Shown here: positions 14,291 through 20,822 of the stretch, in pieces
Position numbering within the stretch: the stretch's first letter is position 1
Layout of the letters: each line of letters starts with the position of its first letter
NCBI GenBank assembly: GCA_015523665.1
Contig: WAJX01000153.1
Coordinates: 1 to 20,822, forward strand
Source: Ferroglobus sp.
GTDB taxonomy: Archaea; Halobacteriota; Archaeoglobi; Archaeoglobales; Archaeoglobaceae
Direction: 5' to 3'
Length of the DNA stretch: 20,822 bases
Made by a program: the position numbers and the translations under genes
The notes under the pieces: model-generated
The model's input: only the letters and a program-made list of their open reading frames with translations
Told to the model about the DNA's origin: nothing
The model's database searches: none

Positions 14291-15198
14291 TGTGCTTTAC
14301 CAATTATCTCGCTTAAATTCTCATCTTTCCATCTTGCATAAGCTATCAAACTTTCTTTTATGCTATAAAAGTATCTGTGGCTATAATAAAATGCAGATCC
14401 TATTTGAACCGCTGAAGCTCCAGCTAAGAGAAACTCAATAACATCTTTCCAAGTTGTTATTCCACCAGCTCCGATTATAGGTATATTCAGCTCTTCATAA
14501 AGGTCCCAAACACATTTTAATGCAATAGGCTTTATACCCTCTCCGCTAACACCACCGCTGATATTACTCAATATCGGTTTTCGCATGTAGATGTCTATAG
14601 CCATACCTCTTAGAGTGTTAATTGCAACAACACCATCTGCTCCAGCTCTCTCAGCAGATTTTCCTATGGTAACAATATCTTCAACGTTCGGTGAGAGTTT
14701 AACAAACACCGGTTTTTTTGTCACTTTTTTAACAGATTTCACAACTTCTCTTACAACTTTTGGATTTGAACCAAGAGATAAACCGAAATTTTTCACATGA
14801 GGACAGCTAAGGTTTAACTCAAAAGCTGAGGCGATAGGAAAATGTTTGACAACTTCAGCAAACCCCTCAGGAGATGTTGAGACTATACTTACAATTAGCG
14901 GAGCATCTCCTTTATATCTCTTAAGTTCTTCATAGAACCTCTTTGCTCCAGGGGATGATAATCCAATAGCATTTATTATGCCGTGTGGGTAGTTTATAAT
15001 AGTTGGATTCTTATATCCTTCTATTTCATCAATTCCTATGCTCTTTGACACAACTGCTCCAGCATTCTTTGAAATTCTATTGAGAGATGATGCATAACTT
15101 CCTAAAACTCCGCTAGCAAGAATTAGAGGATTTTTCATTCTTATCCCAGCAACTTCAACTTTAAGTAATTCCTCTTCACTCCTCTCTTTATTCTTCAA
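14284..15198 (-). CDS. pyrD: dihydroorotate dehydrogenase, class 1B catalytic subunit (PyrD)
   Basis: This 304-residue FMN enzyme oxidises dihydroorotate to orotate in pyrimidine synthesis. The TIM-barrel shows NPLILASGVLGS (23-34), NAIGLSSPG (76-84), ELNLSCPH with catalytic Cys132, VKLSPN (166-171), INTLRGMAIDI (193-203) and the FMN-phosphate sites GGVSGEGIKP and IIGAGGI. A cysteine rather than a serine as the catalytic base marks class 1, and with pyrK nearby, class 1B (NAD-linked via PyrK). The start is TTG 15198: GAGGTGA sits 6 nt upstream, and the ATG just before it runs into a stop. A 144-bp AT-rich gap separates it from the DUF555 gene upstream, so it probably has its own promoter. Confidence 0.92.
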   Translation of the reverse strand: MKNKERSEEELLKVEVAGIRMKNPLILASGVLGSYASSLNRISKNAGAVVSKSIGIDEIEGYKNPTIINYPHGIINAIGLSSPGAKRFYEELKRYKGDAPLIVSIVSTSPEGFAEVVKHFPIASAFELNLSCPHVKNFGLSLGSNPKVVREVVKSVKKVTKKPVFVKLSPNVEDIVTIGKSAERAGADGVVAINTLRGMAIDIYMRKPILSNISGGVSGEGIKPIALKCVWDLYEELNIPIIGAGGITTWKDVIEFLLAGASAVQIGSAFYYSHRYFYSIKESLIAYARWKDENLSEIIGKAHQ

Positions 15199-15204
15199 TT
15201 GATC

Positions 15205-15211
15205 TCACCTC
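15205..15211 (-). promoter_or_regulatory. Shine-Dalgarno that fixes the pyrD TTG start
   Basis: Minus-strand GAGGTGA is a strong match to the archaeal anti-Shine-Dalgarno and lies 6 nt before TTG 15198. No ATG is positioned to use it. A T/A-rich run further upstream (around 15234-15247) could be the TATA box for a short leader. Confidence 0.65.
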
Positions 15212-15342
15212 ATTTCTCCTATTTCTCTGTTTGTTAATTTAAAAAATTTAATTATACCATTTTTTTTTATTCAATTAAATTTATATTAAAAGTAGTAATT
15301 TAATTTTAATTTAATATTATTTTTATTTAAATTTTATATAGA

Positions 15343-15681
15343 TTAAATCTCTAAAATATCTATAACCTCAAGTGGCACTCTCTGCAATCTTTTTCCAATC
15401 TCGTATTTTGCAATCTTTGCTGCATGCTCTTTATTTTCGGCATTAAAAACTTTCATCTCGAAAATTAATCCTACAAGAGCTGTTTTAGCTACCATGAAAA
15501 CACTTTTTAAGGCAGACTTGCATTTAGGACACTCTGTGTTTCCAACGTCAATTTCTACAAACTCTAGATCTGGACTTAACCTTTTCCCTGCTTCTGCAAC
15601 AGCGATGTTCATGGCATCATTAACACTCTTCGCATTTCTTACGATCCAACCTCCTTGTAGTATTACCAGATAATCTGGCAT
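15343..15681 (-). CDS. UPF0212 / DUF555 family protein
   Basis: This 112-residue protein matches the archaeal UPF0212 (DUF555) family in length and in the blocks PDYLVILQGGWIVRNAKSV (2-20), DVGNTECPKC (45-54) and EIGKRLQRVPLEVID. The CPKC pair (Cys51, Cys54) suggests half of a zinc site, perhaps completed by dimerisation. The biochemical function is unknown. Its ATG follows directly after the TAG of the HerA-family gene with no intervening base, and GGTGG a few bases upstream is a plausible ribosome-binding site. The two genes are almost certainly cotranscribed and translationally coupled. Confidence 0.82.
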   Translation of the reverse strand: MPDYLVILQGGWIVRNAKSVNDAMNIAVAEAGKRLSPDLEFVEIDVGNTECPKCKSALKSVFMVAKTALVGLIFEMKVFNAENKEHAAKIAKYEIGKRLQRVPLEVIDILEI

Positions 15682-17205
15682 CTAACCACCGAAAACTTTC
15701 TTAAAAAAGCTAATATCTTTTTTATTTACTTTCTCTTTTCTCTCTCTTACTTTCTTCTTTTTTCCCTCAATAACGATTTCAGCTTCTTTATGTTTACTTT
15801 TTCTCACTCTAACTCTAACTAGAATTGGTCTCTCAATGTCTGGGCTTACTATCAAAGCTGTACCGATTGGGAGTCTTTTGATCTCTTCCACCATTTCTGG
15901 AGTTATCCCCTCTACTCCTTTCTTTATTGCATTTATATCATTTGGGTTTGTTAGTCTGAGTATTATTTGCGTATTACATTGGCTGAGCACATTCTTATCT
16001 ATTCTTGCTGGCCTCTGACTTATCACCATTAACCCAAGCCCAAATTTTCTCCCTTCACTGGCGATAGTTCTTAGGACAGATGTTGAAATAGCTCTCTCCC
16101 CCTTTTCTGGGATAAAATTATGAGCTTCATCTATAACAATCATCCCAGCCGGTATTTCTTTTCGTTTCCTCATTTCGAATATCTCTCTACAAACCTTTGA
16201 AACTATAATTTCTTGATATACTGGTTCTATTCCAGCAAGATTTAGAATTATAGCTTTACCTCTTTGGAAAAGTACGTTTATTGGTGTAGGATTTTCACTA
16301 AAAAGTTCAGAATCCTCGATTCTTGAAAGAGCTCCGATAAGTTCTCCTTTTATATTAGTGGTTGTGTTATATATTTCATCTATTACATCTCTGATTGTGT
16401 AATCCACTTCCCTTTCTCTTAGCTCCCTTAGTATATGATAAATTAATGCTTGAGCTGAGGATTTTCTTATTTCTCCCATTTCTATTATCTCTTCGGGGGA
16501 TAAATTTAGGCCATTAAGTCTTAAAATTCCATCAGCTACATCGACAAACGGTGATTTCGGTGGAACGAACATTACAACCCTGTCTGCATAATCTCTTTGA
16601 GATATACCAAAAATCTTCATTTTTTCTATATCATCAGGATTGTCATTTTTATCTTTAAGATTACAATACTCTCCGTGAGGGTCAATTATTAAGAGAGGTA
16701 CTCCTTTTTCGAGTAACTCTTCAATTAAAACTCCAGCTGTATAACTTTTTCCACTACCGGTTTTTGCAAGTATACAAACATGCTTTTGAACAACACTGTT
16801 TGGATTTAACTTAACCTTTATAGAGGTATCTCCAAGAAGACCTACGTAAAGACCATCTTCATCTAAACCGAGGGCAGACACTACAAAATCATCTTCGGCT
16901 AAAAAAACTCTTTCTCCAGGAACGAAGGGTGTTCTAGGTAATTTTAGCATCTTGCCATCTCTTTTACCAATTATAACAGCTTTTCCAATAAATCTCTCTT
17001 TTTCAGCGTTTCTTCCATTGATTATTTCATCATCTGTAATTTTTGAAATAGCTCTTATATCGGTTACATAAGCAACAAACCAACCATCCGCATCATTCCA
17101 AACCTTTACATAGTCTCCTTTCTTTACATCAAGGGGATTGAATATAGCGAAATTGAACTCATAAGGAGAAGCTTCACCGATTATTTTACCAACCTCTCCC
17201 TTCAT
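15682..17205 (-). CDS. HerA-family hexameric DNA-pumping ATPase
   Basis: This 507-residue protein has an N-terminal HAS-barrel (about 1-110) and a RecA-like ATPase core: Walker A AKTGSGKS (147-154), IIDPHGEY (173-180), Walker B MIVIDEAH (355-362), sensor-type SQRP (396-399) and a C-terminal segment with conserved Arg and NPNDINAIKKG. This is the HerA/FtsK-superfamily layout. HerA works with the nuclease NurA and Mre11-Rad50 in DNA end resection in many archaea. No nurA, mre11 or rad50 is present here, so it could be a HerA paralog with another role. The C-terminal tail is strongly basic. The start at 17205 lacks a Shine-Dalgarno and has a TATA-like box 21 nt upstream. The DUF555 gene abuts downstream. 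Confidence 0.86.
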   Translation of the reverse strand: MKGEVGKIIGEASPYEFNFAIFNPLDVKKGDYVKVWNDADGWFVAYVTDIRAISKITDDEIINGRNAEKERFIGKAVIIGKRDGKMLKLPRTPFVPGERVFLAEDDFVVSALGLDEDGLYVGLLGDTSIKVKLNPNSVVQKHVCILAKTGSGKSYTAGVLIEELLEKGVPLLIIDPHGEYCNLKDKNDNPDDIEKMKIFGISQRDYADRVVMFVPPKSPFVDVADGILRLNGLNLSPEEIIEMGEIRKSSAQALIYHILRELREREVDYTIRDVIDEIYNTTTNIKGELIGALSRIEDSELFSENPTPINVLFQRGKAIILNLAGIEPVYQEIIVSKVCREIFEMRKRKEIPAGMIVIDEAHNFIPEKGERAISTSVLRTIASEGRKFGLGLMVISQRPARIDKNVLSQCNTQIILRLTNPNDINAIKKGVEGITPEMVEEIKRLPIGTALIVSPDIERPILVRVRVRKSKHKEAEIVIEGKKKKVRERKEKVNKKDISFFKKVFGG

Positions 17206-17226
17206 TGGTCAAAGTTTTACTTCATA

Positions 17227-17237
17227 CTTAATTAATT
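17227..17237 (-). promoter_or_regulatory. TATA-like box for the HerA-family gene
   Basis: Minus-strand AATTAATTAAG ends 21 nt before ATG 17205. Confidence 0.36.
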
Positions 17238-17532
17238 TGTCTCTGATTGACTTTTTATTTATTTTTATTATTTAATTTAATTAAATTTTTATATAATATA
17301 TTGTATATGAATATTTATATATAAAATTTTATATTGAGAATAATATTAATCAAATAGTATTTATGCCATCGTTATCGTTCCAAATTTATGTGTATATATG
17401 TATGATGAGAAAAAAGATAAATAAACCAACTATTATTACTATTTATTCTATTATCAAATTATTTCAAATTTTAATTATAGGTTTTAATTATAATTATTAT
17501 ATATAGATATTAAAATTAAAACTTGGAATAGG

Positions 17533-17544
17533 TAATTTTTTTAA
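17533..17544 (+). promoter_or_regulatory. TATA-like box for the biotin carboxylase gene
   Basis: TAATTTTTTTAA ends 22 nt before ATG 17567, which favours that ATG over the adjacent GTG 17564. Confidence 0.38.
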
Positions 17545-17566
17545 CCATTGAGATAGCTAAGGAGTG

Positions 17567-19147
17567 ATGTTTCGGAAAGTTCTTATTGCAAATCGTGGTG
17601 AAGTGGCTGTTAGAGTTATGAGAGCTTGTAAAGAGCTTGGAATTAGGACTGTCGCTGTTTACTCTTCTGCAGATAAAAAAGCTTTTCATAGGGTTTATGC
17701 GGATGAATGTTATTATATTGGCGAGGCTGAACCTTCTAAGAGTTATCTTAACATTGATGCAATAATTAATGCTGCTAAAAGAAGTGGGGCGGAAGCTATA
17801 CATCCAGGCTATGGTTTTCTTGCTGAAAATCCAGAATTTGCAAGAAGATGTGAAGAGGAGGGAATAGTGTTCATAGGCCCTTCATCAAAGGTTATTGAGG
17901 CGATGGGGTCGAAATTAAATGCTAGGAGGTTGATGAAAGATGCTGGAGTCCCAATAGTTCCTGGAAGTGATGAAATCAATGACATTGAAACTGCAATTGA
18001 ATTTGCCGAAAAGATAGGTTATCCAGTTGCGGTAAAGGCGTCATCTGGAGGAGGGGGGATAGGGATAAGCATTGTTCATAATGAAGATGAGCTTAGAAAA
18101 GCTTTTAACCGATCAAAAAAGCTTGCTAAAAAATTTTTTGGTGATTCTCAAATTTATATTGAGAAATATCTCCCCAAAGCAAGACATATAGAGTTTCAAA
18201 TCCTTGGAGATACGAAAGTTGTGCATTTATGTGAGAGAGAATGTAGCATTCAAAGGAGAAATCAAAAATTAATTGAAGAAGCCCCATCTCTTGTTTTAAA
18301 TGAAGAAATGAGGGAAAAATTTGGTAAAATAGCAGTTAAAGGAGCGAAATATATAGGGTATAAGAATGCTGGAACTATGGAATTTCTTTTCTGGGATGGG
18401 AGTATATATTTCTTGGAAATGAATACTAGGTTGCAAGTTGAACATACGATAACAGAGATGATTACTGGGATAGATATAGTAAAGGAGCAATTGAGAATTG
18501 CGAGTGGAGAAGGAATAAGTTTTGATCAAGAAGATGTTAAGATAAGGGGGCATGCAATAGAGTGTAGAATAAATGCTGAAGATCCGGTAACATTCTTTCC
18601 TAGAACTGGAAAGATCATTCATTATCGCTCTCCAGGAGGGATGGGGATAAGAGTTGATAGTGGTATACACATGGGATATGAAATAGCTCCGTATTATGAT
18701 TCAATGATATCAAAGCTGATAGCTTGGGGTAGAAGTAGAATGGAGGCAATTGCGAGGATGAAAAGAGCATTGTATGAATATATAATAGAGGGAGTAGAGA
18801 CGAATATACCATTCCACATGGTTGTTCTTGAAGATGAGGAATTTATTAAAGGGAATATTCACATAAGATTTATAGAGGAGAGAAAGATAACAGAAAGAGT
18901 TAAGAGTTTGCTTTCGAATATAAAGCATTTAAAAAAGAGGCTTGATGAAATCTTTCATGATCATGAAAATGATTACTTGATTGCTGCAATTGCACTTTCA
19001 GCATATATGAAGGAGAATGAAGATGAATATATGGAGATAGGAGAGAGAGGAGATGAGATGGTTAAAGCTAAGCCTGAGATGGATTATAATGCATGGAAGG
19101 CTCGTAATAGGATATTGGCAACTAATTGGTTAAGATGGAGGTTATAG
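17567..19147 (+). CDS. biotin carboxylase subunit (pyruvate/acyl-CoA carboxylase subunit A)
   Basis: This 526-residue ATP-grasp enzyme carboxylates biotin with bicarbonate and ATP. It is complete: [10 protein letters not shown] (79-88), the ATP loop [10 protein letters not shown] (157-166, with Ile where bacterial enzymes usually have Arg), [19 protein letters not shown] (223-241) and the catalytic [15 protein letters not shown] (284-298). About 75 residues beyond the normal biotin carboxylase domain form a helical tail, as in archaeal PycA (about 500 residues). No biotin-carrier or carboxyltransferase subunit is in the window, so pyruvate carboxylase (PycA) is the likely role but not proven. 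GTG 17564 is a possible start three bases upstream. purE follows 1 bp after the stop, with its ribosome-binding site inside this gene. Confidence 0.9.
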   Translation: MFRKVLIANRGEVAVRVMRACKELGIRTVAVYSSADKKAFHRVYADECYYIGEAEPSKSYLNIDAIINAAKRSGAEAIHPGYGFLAENPEFARRCEEEGIVFIGPSSKVIEAMGSKLNARRLMKDAGVPIVPGSDEINDIETAIEFAEKIGYPVAVKASSGGGGIGISIVHNEDELRKAFNRSKKLAKKFFGDSQIYIEKYLPKARHIEFQILGDTKVVHLCERECSIQRRNQKLIEEAPSLVLNEEMREKFGKIAVKGAKYIGYKNAGTMEFLFWDGSIYFLEMNTRLQVEHTITEMITGIDIVKEQLRIASGEGISFDQEDVKIRGHAIECRINAEDPVTFFPRTGKIIHYRSPGGMGIRVDSGIHMGYEIAPYYDSMISKLIAWGRSRMEAIARMKRALYEYIIEGVETNIPFHMVVLEDEEFIKGNIHIRFIEERKITERVKSLLSNIKHLKKRLDEIFHDHENDYLIAAIALSAYMKENEDEYMEIGERGDEMVKAKPEMDYNAWKARNRILATNWLRWRL

Positions 19148-19148
19148 G

Positions 19149-19610
19149 ATGGATGTTGTAATAATACTTGGTTCAAAAGCTGATTTAAAGTTAGGAGAAG
19201 AAATAAAAAATTGGCTATCATTTTTTAATATTGATGCTAAAATAAAAATTGCATCAGCTCATAAAACTCCAGAAAAAGTTCTTCAGATAATATCTGAAAA
19301 TAAGAATGCTATTTTTATAACCGTAGCTGGAAGGAGTGACGCTCTTAGTGGTTTTGTTTCAGCAAATACTGAAAATCCTGTAATAGCCTGTCCACCACTT
19401 TCTGATAAATTTGCTGGATTAAATATACTTTCAAGCATAGATATGCCGTCGGGTGTATCTCCAATGCTTGTTTTATATGCTGAAAATGCAGCATTAGCTA
19501 CAGCAAAAATAATCGCTTTGAACAATCCAGAAATTAAGGAGAGAGTTAGAGAATACATGAAAAAGAAGAAGGATGAAGTTTTAATGGCTGATAAAGACGA
19601 GATCATTTAA
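19149..19610 (+). CDS. purE: phosphoribosylaminoimidazole carboxylase, class II-like PurE
   Basis: This 153-residue enzyme of purine synthesis carboxylates AIR. It keeps GSKADL (8-13) and SAHKTP with His38 (36-41). Its active-site loop reads AGRSDALSGFVSANT (60-74) followed by CPPLSDKF (81-88) and MPSGVSP (99-105). This resembles the carboxylase domain of animal PAICS (AGRSNGLG..., CPPL, LPSG) rather than bacterial class I PurE (AGAGGAAHLPG). It therefore probably uses CO2 directly and needs no PurK. GGAGGT at 19137-19142 gives a 6-nt spacing to ATG 19149. The gene follows the biotin carboxylase gene by one base. A perfect 13-bp tandem duplication covers its stop codon. Confidence 0.88.
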   Translation: MDVVIILGSKADLKLGEEIKNWLSFFNIDAKIKIASAHKTPEKVLQIISENKNAIFITVAGRSDALSGFVSANTENPVIACPPLSDKFAGLNILSSIDMPSGVSPMLVLYAENAALATAKIIALNNPEIKERVREYMKKKKDEVLMADKDEII

Positions 19611-19631
19611 TCTGAATCTTTAATCTGAATC
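19606..19631. repeat. 13-bp perfect tandem duplication across the purE stop codon
   Basis: TTTAATCTGAATC occurs twice in direct succession (19606-19618, 19619-19631). The TAA stop of purE (19608-19610) is inside the first copy. Confidence 0.92.
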
Positions 19632-19689
19632 AAAAATAAAATAATAATAAAAAAGTAAGGGTGAGTTAGTAAACTAAATTAAGAACTGA

Positions 19690-19697
19690 TTTAAATA
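19690..19697 (+). promoter_or_regulatory. candidate TATA box upstream of the inositol-phosphate gene
   Basis: TTTAAATA at 19690-19697 would place a transcription start near 19720 and leave a leader of about 48 nt before ATG 19768. An AAATAAAAAAATC run at 19729-19741 is closer but a poorer match. The choice is unclear. Confidence 0.25.
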
Positions 19698-19767
19698 AGA
19701 GGTGGCATAAATCTTAGAGCGTATAATGAAATAAAAAAATCAAAATAATAAAAATTTAAAACAAAAA

Positions 19768-20822
19768 ATGAAGGCTGTTGTATTAGCAGCTGGAAAAGCA
19801 ATAAGGATGGGATATAAGCCAAAAGCGATTGAAAAAGTTGCTGGGGTAGAAATAATAGGTAGGACTGTAAAGTTACTCTCTCCATATGTTGAGGAGTTTA
19901 TTTTTGTTATATATAGAAAAGAAGTTGAAGAATACGTGAGAAATTTAGGAGTTAAATTTAGGATAGTAAAAAATGATATGCCTGAAAAGGGGAATGGTTA
20001 CTCCCTTTATCTTGCTAGAGAATTGGTTGATGAGAGATTTATAGTTGTAATGGGAGATCATGTATATTCAGAGGAGTTTATAAACAAAGCGGTAAAGCTT
20101 GAGGGAGCGATTTGTGATAGAAAACCAAGATTTATAGACATAAGTGAAGCAACCAAAGTAAAACTGAAAGATGGAAAAATCATCAAAGCTGGAAAAGAGA
20201 TTGAAGATTATGATTGTGTAGATACTGGATTTTTCATACTTGAAAAGAACATCTTTAATCTTTTTGATTTTTTTGTTAAAGATAAGGAAATAAAGTTATC
20301 AGATGTTATTTCAAGGGCCGGAGTTAAAGCCTCATTTGTTGATGGTGAGTTTTGGATGGATATAGATACTCCAGAAGATCTAAAGAGAGCTAATAAGTTG
20401 TTGATTAAAGTGAGTGTTAAAGGATATGAAGATGGTATGATTTCTAGGCTCATAAATAGAAAGATATCAACAAAAATAAGTGAAATTCTTGTTAATAGAA
20501 TCACTCCAATGTCTATGACTATATTTTCGTTTATCATCGGTATTTTGGCATCTGCGGTAGCTGTTATAAATCTGGGAATTGGTGGTATTATTTATCAAAT
20601 TAGCTCAATATTAGACGGAGTTGATGGTGAGATAGCTAGAGCATCCTTGAAAACTAGTAAAATTGGAGGATATGTGGATTCTATACTAGATAGGATAGTT
20701 GATTTTACATTTCTAACTACCGTTTCTATAATCAGTAATGTATTCATACCAGCAATATTTGCCATATTTGGTACAGTTATGGTTAGCTATACAACAGAAA
20801 AATACAAAGCTGAGTTTAAGGA
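19768..20822 (+). CDS. bifunctional CTP:inositol-1-phosphate cytidylyltransferase / di-myo-inositol-phosphate-phosphate synthase (partial, 3' end beyond window)
   Basis: The first 351 residues are present. Residues 1-210 are a nucleotidyltransferase (VLAAGKAIRMG at 5-15, VVMGDH at 93-98, DIDTPEDL at 198-205) that should make CDP-inositol. Residues 215 onward are a CDP-alcohol phosphotransferase with the full motif D286-G287-x2-A290-R291-x8-G300-x3-D304-x3-D308 and hydrophobic helices around it. The fusion matches the Archaeoglobus IPCT/DIPPS enzyme (AF0263 type), which makes the phosphorylated precursor of di-myo-inositol phosphate, a solute of hyperthermophiles. The nucleotide motif has Ala where LAAGxGxR usually has the second Gly. 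ATG 19768 starts the conserved strand MKAVVLAAG. The C-terminal membrane helices are cut off by the window end. Confidence 0.88.
   Translation, partial: MKAVVLAAGKAIRMGYKPKAIEKVAGVEIIGRTVKLLSPYVEEFIFVIYRKEVEEYVRNLGVKFRIVKNDMPEKGNGYSLYLARELVDERFIVVMGDHVYSEEFINKAVKLEGAICDRKPRFIDISEATKVKLKDGKIIKAGKEIEDYDCVDTGFFILEKNIFNLFDFFVKDKEIKLSDVISRAGVKASFVDGEFWMDIDTPEDLKRANKLLIKVSVKGYEDGMISRLINRKISTKISEILVNRITPMSMTIFSFIIGILASAVAVINLGIGGIIYQISSILDGVDGEIARASLKTSKIGGYVDSILDRIVDFTFLTTVSIISNVFIPAIFAIFGTVMVSYTTEKYKAEFK

Larger units (their letters stand above)
17206..17563. other. AT-rich divergent intergenic region
   Basis: These 358 bases separate the HerA-family gene from the biotin carboxylase gene. Both ends hold TATA-like boxes for the flanking genes. 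The middle is nearly pure A/T with imperfect short repeats, for example a 13-bp unit at 17469-17481 followed by an 11-of-13 copy at 17482-17494. A slightly less AT-rich patch lies near 17363-17385. No RNA gene or convincing coding sequence was found. Confidence 0.7.

Noticed and set aside
17363..17506. 47-codon plus-strand ORF in the large divergent intergenic region
   Set aside because: There is no ribosome-binding site, and the composition is mostly Ile, Tyr, Asn and Lys from AT-rich DNA; it is probably chance.
1..20822. CRISPR arrays, tRNA or rRNA genes, insertion sequences, prophage genes
   Set aside because: No regularly spaced repeats, no tRNA-like TPsiC or anticodon arms, no transposase or phage motifs were seen on either strand by reading; a covariance-model search would be the decisive test for RNA genes.

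Overview
The window looks like AT-rich chromosomal DNA from a euryarchaeon, most plausibly a thermophile related to the Archaeoglobi. The evidence is gene content: an MptE-type pterin pyrophosphokinase (tetrahydromethanopterin pathway), a bifunctional di-myo-inositol-phosphate synthase (a heat-stress solute pathway typical of hyperthermophiles), a HerA-family ATPase, a UPF0212/DUF555 protein, an HTH_10 (Bat-type) regulator and archaeal IleRS, PyrD/PyrK and biotin carboxylase. Placement below that level is inference, since no rRNA or tRNA gene was seen.

Layout. Bases 1-530 hold a possible gene tail and a possible small ORF behind a hairpin, otherwise nothing clear. From 531 to 4870 (minus strand) lies a compact membrane-glycan cluster: a processive-type GT2 glycosyltransferase, an LPG-synthase/flippase-like membrane protein, a second membrane GT2, and a UDP-galactopyranose-mutase-like flavoprotein. 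Upstream on the same strand are mptE and ileS (4898-8594). Divergent from ileS is a membrane-anchored winged-helix regulator (8721-9314). A two-gene oxidoreductase follows on the plus strand: a FAD-linked GlcD-like subunit and a GlcF/HdrD-like Fe-S subunit (9571-11993). It converges on pyrK. Divergent from pyrK are two small genes that together correspond to a protein usually fused in other prokaryotes, a ferredoxin plus its CCx partner domain, here split and in reversed order. Next come an HTH_10 regulator and, converging on it with a 7-bp overlap, pyrD. On the minus strand, a HerA-family ATPase and a DUF555 gene abut upstream of pyrD. A 358-bp AT-rich divergent region leads to a biotin carboxylase gene followed 1 bp later by a class II-like purE. 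The last gene is IPCT/DIPPS and runs off the right edge.

How the genes work together. Pyrimidine synthesis (pyrD, pyrK), purine synthesis (purE), anaplerotic carboxylation (biotin carboxylase), C1-carrier cofactor synthesis (mptE) and translation (ileS) form a housekeeping background. The accessory elements are the glycan cluster and the redox pairs.

Expression signals show a consistent pattern. Nine genes with free upstream DNA have a TATA-like box ending 21-25 nt before the start codon, which suggests leaderless mRNAs. Genes inside operons have Shine-Dalgarno motifs, and these fix TTG starts for the ferredoxin gene and for pyrD. A second pattern is short tandem duplications (13-14 bp period) lying across the stop codons of three genes.
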